Part shown: positions 12,831 to 23,970 of the stretch, piece after piece
Numbering within the stretch: position 1 is the first letter of the stretch
Layout of the letters: every line of letters starts with the position of its first letter
From: Lithospermum erythrorhizon
Lineage: Eukaryota; Streptophyta; Magnoliopsida; Boraginales; Boraginaceae
NCBI GenBank assembly: GCA_019722365.1
Contig: JADFUC010002276.1
Location: forward strand, 1 to 64,000
DNA: 64,000 nt
Direction of reading: 5' to 3'
Notes under the pieces: generated by a model
Database searches by the model: none
Told to the model about the DNA's origin: nothing
Seen by the model: the letters and a program-made list of their open reading frames with translations, nothing else
Position numbers and translations under genes: made by a program

Positions 12831-13449
12831 ACTTCTAATATACTCCCCTCAGCTGGAGAGAAATTCAATATCGTGACAACTTCATCCATTAAGGTGATCT
12901 GAGCAAATCATTGGAATGACAATAAATAGATAGCGATTAAGGTAGTACAACTACCGCTGCAATCGCTTGAATATTTATGTTGGACATTACATTTTCAACT
13001 CTAGCATGGGTGCTAGGCGCGGATATGGAACTTCGCATTTTAAAAATGGCGGCTGTGATCCTCTGAGAATAGAAGAAAGGTGATGCGAGATGAGATAGAC
13101 ATCTTGGGTAAATGATGGAGGCCAAAGAGATTAGGAGCCATTCTTCTGCGAGATCGATTTGTTTAAGTTTACCAATAAGAATGTTACTTAAACTAAACAT
13201 TTTCTACAACGTATCTACTTTAAAAAGCGAGAAACATCATTTCAATTTCCTGATTGGAAAATGATGGCTATGCTCTTTAGATTAGTGAAAGTGGTTGTTT
13301 TCGTTGCTCGAAATAGTATATGAGTTTATGTGAAATTACGGCGTCTCGTCGAAAATGATCTACATGTATTAGATACAAATAGTGAGACCTCGCTTAAAAT
13401 GAAATAATAATAAAGGAATAAGTCTAATGACATAAATCCAGCTTCATAT

Positions 13450-14230
13450 ACGTGACATTGCGGACTTGGTGGCATAGAAGTGATAAAGCGCGTTAAAATT
13501 ATATGCTAATGGAATTTTGAAAGCGTAAATGCAGTTTTTGAATCATATGATCGTCTGAATCATCTTTGCTAAATGAGATGACAAATCACCTTTCTTTGAT
13601 GCGAGGAAGAGGGCAAACGGATTATTAAGGAATCGGCATACCGATGTATGTGGCCGAATGAATAATCTCTTAGAGGAGGTTACTCGTACTTAAATGGCTT
13701 TACATTTATTCTGATGGGCTTATGGTTACATATATCTCTTGAAGCATAGAATGAAGCTTTTGAAAGTTCAAAGAGTTTCAAAGGAGGTAGAGAACTAACC
13801 CAATAAAAGCTTGATTAAGGTTCTGGAATCTCGCATTTCATTCCAGCTGGAGCTGCATGACATAATGGTGTATCCGAAAGGAAGAAATGAAACCTTATTT
13901 ATTGGATATGATTCGTCAGCTGATAAGCACATCAGTACACTTGATAAGTTTTTTGGGATATCGTTACAAGTGCCGGTAGCGCACTAAACAAAAATGTCCA
14001 ACTAAATTAGCTACTAAGACCCACATGTGAGATGTGGTTTGAGAGCAGATCCCAAGAGATAGGTCGCATGAGGATTTGGAGTAGTGATACATGTCAAGAA
14101 GTGAATAAGGACAAACTTGGACAGAAATATGAGAAATGTTATTTCATTGGTTATCGAAAGAAACCATAGAATATTATTTCTACCTCGAGCATAAGAACAA
14201 GATTTTTCGTTCGCGAGATGGCGTTTTCCT
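13450..14230 (+). pseudogene. Copia GAG-pre-integrase / integrase remnant
   Basis: Broken-frame translation recovers, in order, a pre-integrase stretch (DKSPFFDARKRANGLL), an integrase start (HTDVCGRMNNLLEEVTR), FKEFQREVEN-like, the integrase motif GVSERRNETLLDMIR with one frameshift, a FFGI-type block, and the C-terminal DKLGQKYEKCYFIGYRKK. These are classic Ty1/copia integrase landmarks. Several stops and single-base shifts separate them. Confidence 0.8.
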
Positions 14231-14639
14231 TGAGAAGGAATACTTGGCCAAAGAGATATATAAAGAAGTGAGAATCTTGAAGTTGTTCGAAGGTAGAGGG
14301 TAAAGTTAAGAGCCGTGAAGACTGATCACCTCAGGGAGGTGAGCCCCTCTTATGTAGAGGAAGTTCAACTTGATTCACGAGAAAGCGTGATCGAGCCGGT
14401 GAGACTCGCTGGTACCGCCGTAGATCGGATAGAACAAGTCAAGAACCCAATAGATGGTTGGGGAATCTTTCTTAATTGAAAGTGGCGAGCCTTCTTCGTA
14501 TGAAGAAGCCATGCAAGAGCAAGAAGCTGATGAATGGCTCTTAGCAATGAAATCCGAGATAGATTGATATGCCAAAAATAATGTTTGAACAGCGATGGAT
14601 ACTCGAGAAGGTGCTGAACTTTATCGGTACAAATGGATT

Positions 14640-15250
14640 TTTTAAGCATGAAACTGGATAAAGATGAAAATGTCCAAGTTTATAAGGCTAAACTTGTAGC
14701 CAAAGATTTCAAATAAATTCAACGAATTGATTATGATGAAAACTTTTCCCCAGTTATGAAGTTTAAATCCATTCAGTTATCTTGCTTATTGTACCTATTA
14801 TGATTATGAGATACATGAGATAGATGTAATAGCTGCGTTCCTTAGCGGGAATGCAGAAGAGGGCGATGTGCATGGCCCAACGACCTCCGGACTTTATATG
14901 TCTAAGGGACCTAAGAAGGTATCTGACTACGAAAATCCATTTATGGACTTAATGACATCGAGGAAGTTGGAGTGCTTACGTTTTTTAATGAGTAAATCAA
15001 AGAATTTGATTTCATTAAAACGAGAGAGAAGATTCTTAATGTATACAAGAAGGTTAGTGGGAGCAACATTGCATTTATAGTCTGTATGTAGATGACATCG
15101 CGATGCATGGGAGACGGCGTACATGCTTGAATAAAGCCAGTCATGACTATGTGAAAGTGTTTCTCTATGAAAGACTTAGGAGAAGCTTTTATCGTTCTTG
15201 GAAAATAAGATCCATAGAAATGATGCTTATTGGATAAAAGCGAAATACTT
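14640..15250 (+). pseudogene. Copia reverse transcriptase remnant
   Basis: Translation across frames gives YKAKLVAKDF (VYKARLVAKGF in family members), DYDENFSPVMKFKSI, then YYDYEIHEIDVIAAFLSGNA, which corresponds to the copia motif YDYEIWQMDVKTAFLNG, followed by a MAQRPPDF-like block (family MTQPEGF). A later YVDD-like stretch reads SLYVDDI at about 15081-15100. Many indels; not functional. Confidence 0.8.
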
Positions 15251-15379
15251 ATAGTAATAAGGTGTGTTGAAAAGAGTTAAAATGGATAATTCCAAGAAGA
15301 AACTTCGTAAGACAGCAAGCGTTACTCTTTTTGCCGTTCCGATTGTCCACTTAAAGGAGGCTGAAGAGAAAAGGATGAG

Positions 15380-16010
15380 TGATGTTCATATCTGACATCC
15401 ATAGAATCCATCTTGTATGTCATGTTATGTACCGTCAAAGCGTGTCATCGCTACGAGAGTGTAAGCAGGCTTAGATTACCCGATCATGTCAGGGTGAAAG
15501 TCATTTGAATGTGAAAACCATACTTAGAGGTACTTAGAAGGACTAAAGATATGTTCACGTGTATACGGTGGGGATAATAGTAGTTATTAGTAGAGGTTAC
15601 GCGTGCCGGTTTTCAAACCGATAGAGCCGATGAAATCGGAGTACCGATCTAATAGTTATGTATTGTCTGCTGAAGGCGGTGGTGTACAGTGTCTTCGAGT
15701 GCGATAGCAAGCAAAGGCCTTGTAGGCCCATTTCGACAACATAAGTTGAGTGCATTGCAGCAAAGCTGCCCGAAGGCTTCTTTGGATCGAAATTCGTGAA
15801 GTGAACTTGGAATGGTACGGTAAAGGTCGATGGAGTTATATTGTGATAAAGCTGAGCCGATGGCTCGAAGCTAAGGAATCAGATCACGTCATAGAATCGT
15901 AGATCGAGCATGTACTAAAGGGAAGTATCGTCTTATTCGAGGGAAATAACCGGCAGATAAAGATGTTCACGATATATAGCCGAGATCCGCCCAACTAAAC
16001 ATTACCTCAA
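15380..16010 (+). pseudogene. Copia RNase H remnant
   Basis: Recognisable blocks are SILYVMLCT (family SIMYAMLCTRPD), HLNVKTILRYL (family HWKAVKTILKYL), IAAKAAREASLDRNFVKELG-like (family AAKEAVWIRNFLKDLG), LYCDKAEPMA and KESRS. Their order and spacing fit the C-terminal RNase H of copia Pol. Frames are interrupted repeatedly. Confidence 0.8.
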
Positions 16011-16955
16011 GCGAAGCATAAGCAAAACACATATGAAATGCGCCTTAAGGACATGCTTGGTAGTCTTAGTCTTAGTGGGATCTAGTTTTTCTTTATATAT
16101 GTCATAAGCTGATTGTAAGACAATGATTTTAAGGCTTTCAGAGTTCAATAAAATATATCATTTATTTTTAAAATTGTAATTGTCTACGTATATATATAAT
16201 GTGTATGTATACTCATTACAATGAGTAATGATATTTATTCCATTTGCAATATAAGTTTTCTAGAGATGCTTTAGAGTTAAGGACTCGAAGCAAAGCTTGT
16301 CTATCGAGCTGAAAATAATGATATTGTAGTCCACTATTCGGTGTTCACTATTAGAGATAGAACACCGTTAATTAGTATGTGTTGATTGTCGATCACGTTT
16401 CTTGGATTCGAGAGGAGGAGCACTCAGTCGTCAGGATAGAATCTGATTATTGAAATGGTTTGTCGTGATACTAGACATTGGCCAGGCATGAGAACTTAGA
16501 GGTGTATATACGTATCCTAAGAAGTTTCTCGTAGAACTTATGTTAAATGGCGATTCTTAGACACGAGAGTGACCTAGTTTCATTTTTCACAGGGTAGTGT
16601 ACTTTGACTACATATAAGCGTCTTAAAGTAGCGAGGAGGATTATAAAAGACTTGTGTTCACATATACTACAGTATAGTTGTGAAATCTTGTACACAAGAT
16701 GGAATTTAACTGGCTTGGATATAGCAGTTAGATTTTTGGAGGACTCTTTGAGAATTGATGGTGATTTGTTGGCTGACCTCGGTATTAGATTGAGATCGCG
16801 TCGAGCCCCGTACCGCGCTGAAATGCAGTGCGAGTTTGGTGACACGATCTTACCAAGCTTAATTTGTTGGAAATGGGTAATACGAGGGATCGTGTCAGAT
16901 GTATTCAATTAGTAAGTAATCACTTTACAAATAATCGTCCAAGGGAAAGTGGGAG

Positions 16956-17921
16956 TGTTGGAAATATGAGATGTTACATCTCATAAATATGTGTCCGTTG
17001 AACAATTAGATTCTACAGCCGATTATTAAGTTTAATAAAAATAAGTTCGCACATATGTTAATTGTTAGACAATTAATATATTATGATTAACTCGATTGAC
17101 ATTAGGGGTTATGATAGCTTACTAGAGTCCACTCATAATTTATATATTAATATGATGTTTGGTTAAACATAAATTAATATATTGCTAATTTCGTCGTCTG
17201 AAGATGTGGCGAAACAACTAAAAGCGGAACCATATCTGATTGCTTTAGGAGTTTAAAATATAAGCGTAAGAGAATATTGGAATGGGGAATTCCAATTGTT
17301 AGAAATCACAGTCCGACTATTACGTTGAAATCATAAGGGTTCTAGGAGATCTTGTTGTAAGAATCATTATTGAATATTACACAGCACTTTCACGTGCTTT
17401 GTTTTAGGGATAAGAAGTGAGAAGGTTGTAGAAACACATTTACCTTATTTTTTAATTACCGACTATGATGAGGGAAAAGAGGAGAAGTTTTGCTTTGAAA
17501 CTACAATATTCTAGAATGTTAACCCCGTAAAAGGAGGTGGAAAGGGATTTCAGGATCTCTTGAAAGCCTTAAAGTACCAAAGGTTTTGAGCTACATATAA
17601 AGGCCACTTTTGGAGATGAAAACTTGCGCCAATTCTTTCAACTTTTGAGTTGAAATCCCATTAGTTTTTACGCTGACCTAAATCTACAATTTAATACAAT
17701 ATTTTAAAGCGCTCTAGTAAAGCTACAAATGGGAGGTTAGTTAAATGCATTAAGATTTGTGGCTTTGTGCTTAGAAGCGATCTAAAATTGATTGTTCGAT
17801 GTCTCCTCTTAAATTTATTCCATTGCAAAGATCCACTGAAGAAGGTACCTGTTTATATGTTATTGTTTTTATTATATTAAGTAGAGATAAGTTCTGGGTT
17901 TTAATGTTGTTATTTTAATCA
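16956..17921 (+). repeat. 3' LTR of the Ty1/copia element
   Basis: Begins TGTTGGAAATATGAGATGTT immediately after a polypurine run ending GGGAAAGTGGGAG and is the partner of 7058-7943. It ends near TTATTTTAATCA. It is somewhat longer than the 5' copy because of internal indels. No matching target-site duplication is clear. Confidence 0.85.
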
Positions 17922-18045
17922 AGTAAAACCCATGCTTGTTCCCTACTTACCCTGAAACTTTCACCAATGGCTCCCCAGCTTCCCCATTAGAAACACTTGC
18001 TTACCCACAACCAGTCCTTTGTCACTCTTTACATCCTTGCGGTCG

Positions 18046-18385
18046 CTTGCGTGATTTTGATTATAACAAAAATAAATTGGTTGAAAGCTCTTTTCTTCTG
18101 TTTGATTTCGACAAAAAAAACTAATTGGGGAAGCCGCTTTTTATTTGTAATTTTTATTGTATGAAAAAATTAGTAAGCTTCTTTTTATGCAATTTTTTTT
18201 CGACAAAAGATACGATATTTTCTACAATTTTGATTTCAAGCGAAAAAAAATTATCATTCGGCAATTTTGATTACAACGAAAAAAATTGGATCTTTGTAGC
18301 AATTTTTTCTTCGTGATCCAGTATTTTTACGTAATTTTGATTTCGACAAAAATTGGATCACTTTATGCAATTTTGATTTCAGAAA
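18046..18385. repeat. Degenerate tandem repeat, unit about 45-50 bp
   Basis: Repeated units built from AATTTTGATTTCGACAAAA, TTGGATCACTTTATGC and close variants, about 6-7 imperfect copies. Units vary in length and in the size of A and T runs. Confidence 0.65.
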
Positions 18386-20743
18386 AAAAAAACAAAAAGG
18401 CTAATTAGTAGATAAAGTGGGATCCCTGGGATATGGGTGGGTGGGTACAGGATGTTATAGGGAGAAAGTAATGGTTGGTCTAGACTAATGATATTTCGGC
18501 GTGTTGAATGGGAGCCGAAACCTCTTTTTTGCTTTGTTTTGATAGCTCACGGGCACTTGTGTGTTATAATTGGATCTTTGAAGCTTTGGGAATCGCTTTT
18601 TAGGCTTTGAAGGTTGGAGCGAAAGGAGGGGGAGGGGTAGGGTGGGAAGTGGTGAGCTTCTAAATGTGAGGGGAAGATCGGCCCGTGAAGAGTAGGGGAG
18701 GAGAGAGGGAATGTGGTTGGTAAAATTATAAGGGGAAAGTTTAAAGGGGGGAGGGGTGGGGGCTGGAGAATGCGGTGGGGTGTGTCGAAAAAATAAAGTG
18801 GTGGGGTTTTATTAATTATGTACAAAAATATTTTTAAATGTATATATCGCTTTAGTTTATTGAAATAGGGAGTAAAAGTGATGTCGTTTATGCAGCTTCG
18901 AGGGACGAAAGTAAGGAAAAACGATAGATACAAGGAATGCTGCTTCAGAAAAAATCGTAGTTGAGGGCCTGAGTGAAAATTAATCAATATGGTTTAAGGG
19001 GCAACCGGCTAATTAGCCTAGTAATAATAAAATTATTATTATTATTACTATTATACTTGATAATAGATATAGGTATAGAAGAGTTTAGTTAGGATTATGA
19101 TTTAGGTAGTAGGTAATTATTAATTGAAAAATAAAATTTTTAGTAGTTGACTTCTATTATGACTCGTGAGAAATGGAAAAGCAATTTATTGAGATTTTTT
19201 TATATATGTTAGAGATTTTTATGATTAATATTATTTGAAAAATATCTAAAAGTTAAAATCTAAACAGAGGTTAATGGATAGTATATGATCTGACGTCGGA
19301 GAATTTCGAGAGCATATATAAGAGAAGACTTCTATATAGTTGATGATATATATATTTTCAAAACAATAAACTATAAGCTACTTAATCTGAAAGTGATACA
19401 CAAAATATAATATTTATCTTGTTGGAAATAAAATAATTTTAAGATTACATTAGATTTTCGTTTCTATAAATTTTAAAAAAGAAACTTTTTGCATGTTTCG
19501 TAGGAAACATTTAGAAATTTTAATGTGATAGTTATTAAATTGTTTAGATCATCTTATTGGGCTAGTTCAACTGTTTTGTGGAGCATCATAAGTTCTGTAT
19601 CATGCTTCAGAGTTCAGACCACTTCTTGTTTGAAAAATGCATTCTTTGTTTACCAATATTTTCATTTTGTTTTTGTTGTGAAGATAGGTAAGTCTGGAAA
19701 GGTAGTAGCCTTTAGGAGTTACGACTCTCGCAAATATGGGTTTTGGGCTTTAATATTATCCAATTATCAGAACTTTAAATCTTTGGTCGCAAATCTTTAT
19801 TTATCGATGCCGAAAAAGTAGCTTTCGTATATAGGGAGCGAAATTTTTAATTATTAAAATTATAGAACTCACTCATATGTGTTTCCAAATATATCTACAC
19901 TATTACCATCACCCACAACCACCATTATCAACTAAGTAATAACTAATAACCAATGTATTGCGAAGAAGATTGACATAATGATAACAGAGAACATATAAAT
20001 TCGGTTTTTTACGTAAAAGAAAGATTGTGAGGAAGAAAAAATTGTTTCACTCTATTTGGCCGTTTCCTTTTTTAATGCTCCTGCAGAATCTATTCGAATT
20101 ATTCTTCATAGCCAGAAAGAAACAAATAGATAATGATTTTTTTATTTGGATACGTATCACGGATAAGAAATCGATTGGCTAAAATCTTTTGGTTTTTATG
20201 TTTTGAGAACAACTATGAGTCTTTTGACATTTTTTTGTTAATCAAACAAATAATTTAATGTTTTTATGTGATCTAATGTGTTAACTTTAAGATTGAGATT
20301 TAGATGTTAACTGTAGCAGTCGATATGCTTTTGTTTGCAGAAAAAATAAAAATGAAATATTAATATGTAATAGATTCATATAAAAATGATAGGGATATAA
20401 TAATTTAATTAAATTTTTTAAATCGATATTTTTTAAATATTTTTTTAACAGCTCCTAAAATTAATACAAGAAAAAGAAAAAGGATGCCCAACAAGAGTAA
20501 CCAATTCTTCTTCATCTTCGTACTTTTGGGCTTCATCTTTGGAGTTTGGACCACGATCAAGATCCAGAACAACCCTCTTAGATGTCTTGTTGACATAGTC
20601 ACATATTGATGATAGTAAAGACAAAGACAATAGAACTTAAACAATTTTGTACATTAAGATAAAATAATGGCAGTGTAGACTTGTGTGTAGTCATCATTGA
20701 TGCATAGATACGTACTATGGCCCAGGCTAGAAATGCTACCAAA
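18386..20743. other. Low-complexity and AT-rich intergenic DNA
   Basis: Positions 18600-18790 are strongly purine(G)-rich on the + strand and give a proline-rich minus-strand open frame (18547-18987) that I regard as compositional. Positions 19022-19170 are the second member of the dispersed repeat also seen at 6191-6325. Short open frames at 19525-19821 and 20405-20644 have no recognisable similarity. Confidence 0.4.
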
Positions 20744-22429
20744 AAGGGGCCTATGGTTTGGATTTATTTGTTTCTCTTTTTAACAATGAGATCTTTCAAA
20801 AATCTAATGCGAGGTCCATTTAGATTGATATATTTGTATTTGAGAATGTATTTCACACAAAGAATTTGAAAATCAATGGATTGGAAATCAAATGCATTGT
20901 TCAAGAAACCGATGTACTTGAAAGAGGTATTTGAAATCTCCCACAACTCACGTCAGTTTGACTATATACCATGTTCTCGATCCAGTTTGTCATGCAGCAT
21001 ATTGAAGGCCCGGTACGTCCACGAGACCATATTTTGGTCCGGGAGATATTTTAAGTTTAAGTCAGCAATATTTTGATCGTTTTTATGCCGGGAGCATATT
21101 TTTACTTAGTTTTTACGAGACTATATTTTTATCCACTTGCAGTCAGAGAGCATATTTTCGGACCATTTTGCCCGGACAACATATTTTCGGTGCGTTCTAC
21201 CCAAATAATATATTTTCGCCTCTTTTCGTCGCAGGGACCGTTTTTATTCGCTTTCAGTACCGAGGGCAATGGCCCCCTGCCGTTAAATTGAACCGTAGTT
21301 TGATCCGTTTTGCGATTCCTGACATATTTCGGCTTTGTTTTTGACCCGACGACATATTTTCGACCCACGTTTTGTCAAAGGCACTTACTTTTGTCCGCTT
21401 TTAACCATATTTTTAAATCGATAGACGTATTTTAAGCCATTCGCCCGGAAACACATTTATAGACCAAGTTGATCCGGGTCCATATTTTGCCACTAGAGCC
21501 AAGGGACCAAATTTAGAGCCCGTTTGACATGTGATCATATCTTTGGCGATTTTGCCCCAGAGACCGTTGTGCCAAAGCGGGTGAAATACTGATAGAATTA
21601 GCTTAGTCCCCATATAATTCCGGGGAAGCAGTTGAAAATATAGTCCGTCTGGCTTGGGGAAGACCCGAGACGAAATGGGGCAAAAATATGTAGTTCAGGA
21701 AGAAAGCTTGAGTCGGCTCTTGAGCGGCCCCAAAAAAATGCAGGGGGCAGCAGGGGCAATGGCCAGAAACGTGTTCTCGGGGCAATATAGTCTAGGGGCG
21801 AAAGCAATGGCAAATATAGTCATTTGTGAAGCGGACCAAAATATGAGAATGCTTGGGGGCCAAGCAGACCCAAAATATGGTTTCGAGGGGTAAAAATATG
21901 TTTTTAGGGCAAAGCAGTGAAAATGTGGTCGCAGCAAAAGCAGGCTGAAAGCATAGTCCTAGGGGCGAAGCAATTTGAAAATATGGTATGAGGAGCAAAA
22001 GCAGGGTGAAGTGGTTGAAAATATAATCGAGGCCAATGGCGAAAATATTGTCTGAGACAGCAGGCCAGAAAATAAAGTCCTGGGACGAAACCGTGGAGAA
22101 AATTTGTTGTCGTAGCAAGTCGAAAATATGGCCACGAGATGAAAAGGACAAAAAGTGATGCGGAGAAGCGAAATGGGACTACTCATGCTTGGTGTTAGGC
22201 TGAAACTGTCCAGAAATATAGTCGAGAGGCAGAAATTGGCCGAATATATTGTGTAGGGGTGAAACTAACCGAAAATATGATCCGGAACAAAACGAGATGA
22301 AAATACCCCTGAAAAATAATGTTATCTCGATAATTATCAAATACATTAAATTTGCAAATTACCCAAATAGCTCCAGTATATTTGAAATACATATCTTCAA
22401 ATACACCCAAACAAACATGTCCTTAAAAA
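20744..22429. mobile_element. Foldback-type element with inverted minisatellite arms
   Basis: The outer ends are inverted relatives: AAGGGGCCTATGGTTTGGAT at about 20744 and the reverse complement of the right end, AAGGACATGTTTGTTTGGGT, each followed by a TGTATTTGA...TGTATTTCA block. Inside, 20960-21600 is an array of about 40-bp units around CATATTTTCGGNC with CCGGG spacers. Positions 21610-22310 carry the same type of unit in the opposite orientation (GAAAATATGGTC, GGGGCGAAA). The two arms can pair as a long imperfect hairpin. Open frames in both arms are repeat by-products. Confidence 0.65.
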
Positions 22430-23245
22430 CAAGAGTTTCTACGGTAAAGTTTTAATCAATTGGGAGAAAAGAAAGCTTCTAGCCCAGTTCAAGGTTTTTA
22501 TTGACGATGAATGATCTTATGAAACGTCCACTGCTAACGTCACAGAAAGTCTTTTTGTTCTAGATATCACGGAGGGAAGTTAATTCTTGGGATGTCTGCT
22601 CGATTGATCATGACCAGAACTCCTTTTAACCATTTGATACAAAGGGAGTTCGCTTCAGCCTTGAGAATCGAGCTCCTGATGCATGAAGAGCGAGGGTGTT
22701 GAGTGCCCAAAAGCCATTTCGTTCTTTTTCTACATTCTTGTTATCTTTCGGGAGTAAGGATGAATGATGATGTTATGGGAGGCGGGAAGTGGCCTTCTAC
22801 AATTAGGGTTGCTTTTCGTGGTGATTTGGAATGAAAAAATTATACGGTGTGAAAGTAGTCTTTAAACCAGGTTAGAGAATCGTCTCCCTACGAACATTGA
22901 ATCTTAAAAATGAGGTTCACATAAAAATATATTATCTTCATCCTATTTTTTAAGGGATGTTTGATTTTAGGCTTTTGTATCGTCACGAGGGAGCTGCGTA
23001 GTGTGGTTTTCTGGGGCCGGAGTCGTTCTTGGTATTCGTCATTCAAGGTCGATTGTGCACACACTCGACGAGTAGTGGCTGTGGGTCCACCGTTCTGAGG
23101 GTTGTTTTATTTTTGAAGTTTTTTTTTCCCTTGAGGTCGCCAAGGGATTCGATTTCGCCTACCGGCGGCTTTTTTTTGTCGGAAAACTTGTCATGAGGGG
23201 ACTTTCTACCTGATGCCGAGGGGTATTAAAATTCATTTTGAGTTT
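22430..23245. other. Intergenic DNA without a recognised feature
   Basis: I see no exon, repeat array or RNA gene. Base composition is mixed, with a few G-rich spots. It is probably old transposon DNA, but no family landmark is visible. Confidence 0.3.
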
Positions 23246-23970
23246 AATTGGAAATATGGAATGGCTGAGAATCTCGTGATGTGTATATGTTGAGCAATTG
23301 GATTGTCTGGCCGTGCACGTTTAAAGTTATAAATTCGGATATATCTTAATTGTTGGGCGGAGTTAATATTAGGTAGCTTTCGATTAGCGTTAGGGTAATG
23401 ATGTCTTCTTACGATCAAAGCCATGTCTAGCATATATTTATATGATGTTCGGTTAACATATATTAATATATTGTTATTATCGACCGTGCTGGGAGTCACG
23501 CACAACAATGGTCGGTATAATACTGACATAACCCCAGGGATTAAGTATGGCTTATAAAGAAATATTTTGGCGAAATTTGATAATGAAAATTTCAGCACTT
23601 CTCTTCGAAACTTTTTTATGAAGAAAAGGATGGAGGTGGAAAGATTTTGTCACCTTGAATCTCTGGTCCTATTTTTGGGGGTTCTCTTATAAAATAGACC
23701 ATGAAGTTGATTCATTTCATTTGCTCATTCAATTTTGATTTTGAGAAAACCAAAGGGCAAGTTTCCCTCATTTCTCTTGGTAGAGCATAGTAGGAGAAAA
23801 AATCTTTGATTTTTCTTCCCATCTCATTCATTAGTTAAACTTAAAACTTTATAGGAAAAGAAAGGGTTAAGTTCAGCAATTTGGTGTGGATTATTAGCAG
23901 AAACGATCTTAAATTTAATTGTTAAGAACTCTCATGAATAAAATTCATTGCAGGAAATCTTGAAGAGATA
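23246..23970 (+). repeat. Solo LTR of the same copia family
   Basis: A third, more diverged copy of the LTR at 7058-7943 and 16956-17921. It starts TTGGAAATATGGAATGG and keeps TTAATTGTTGGGCGG, a TATTTATATGATGTTCGGTTA-like block and AATATATTGTTATTATCG. It also keeps GGAGGTGGAAAGATTTTG and a tail CTTAAATTTAATTGTTAAG with CATTGCAGGAAATCTTGAAG. No internal pol sequence follows, so it is a solo LTR, probably left by LTR-LTR recombination. Confidence 0.7.

Larger units (their letters stand above)
7058..17921 (+). mobile_element. Ty1/copia LTR retrotransposon, decayed, with nested insertions
   Basis: Two related LTRs bound about 9 kb of internal DNA. The pol order is that of Ty1/copia: GAG-pre-integrase and integrase at about 13450-14230, reverse transcriptase at about 14640-15250, RNase H at about 15380-16010, then a purine run (AAGGGAAAGTGGGAG) directly before the 3' LTR. 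All frames are broken by many indels and stops, so it cannot make protein. The left internal half (about 8.25-13.2 kb) holds foreign insertions, including a 5S-bearing TRIM, and lacks a recognisable gag. Confidence 0.8.

Noticed and set aside
16543..16912. Overlapping frames of about 100-120 residues on both strands
   Set aside because: They lie between the copia RNase H and the 3' LTR, have no family motif and overlap each other antisense.
18547..18987. Proline-rich 146-residue minus-strand frame
   Set aside because: It reflects the G-rich low-complexity + strand. No start context, exon partners or domain support a gene.
21129..22186. Many 60-119-residue frames on both strands
   Set aside because: All are produced by the foldback minisatellite units.
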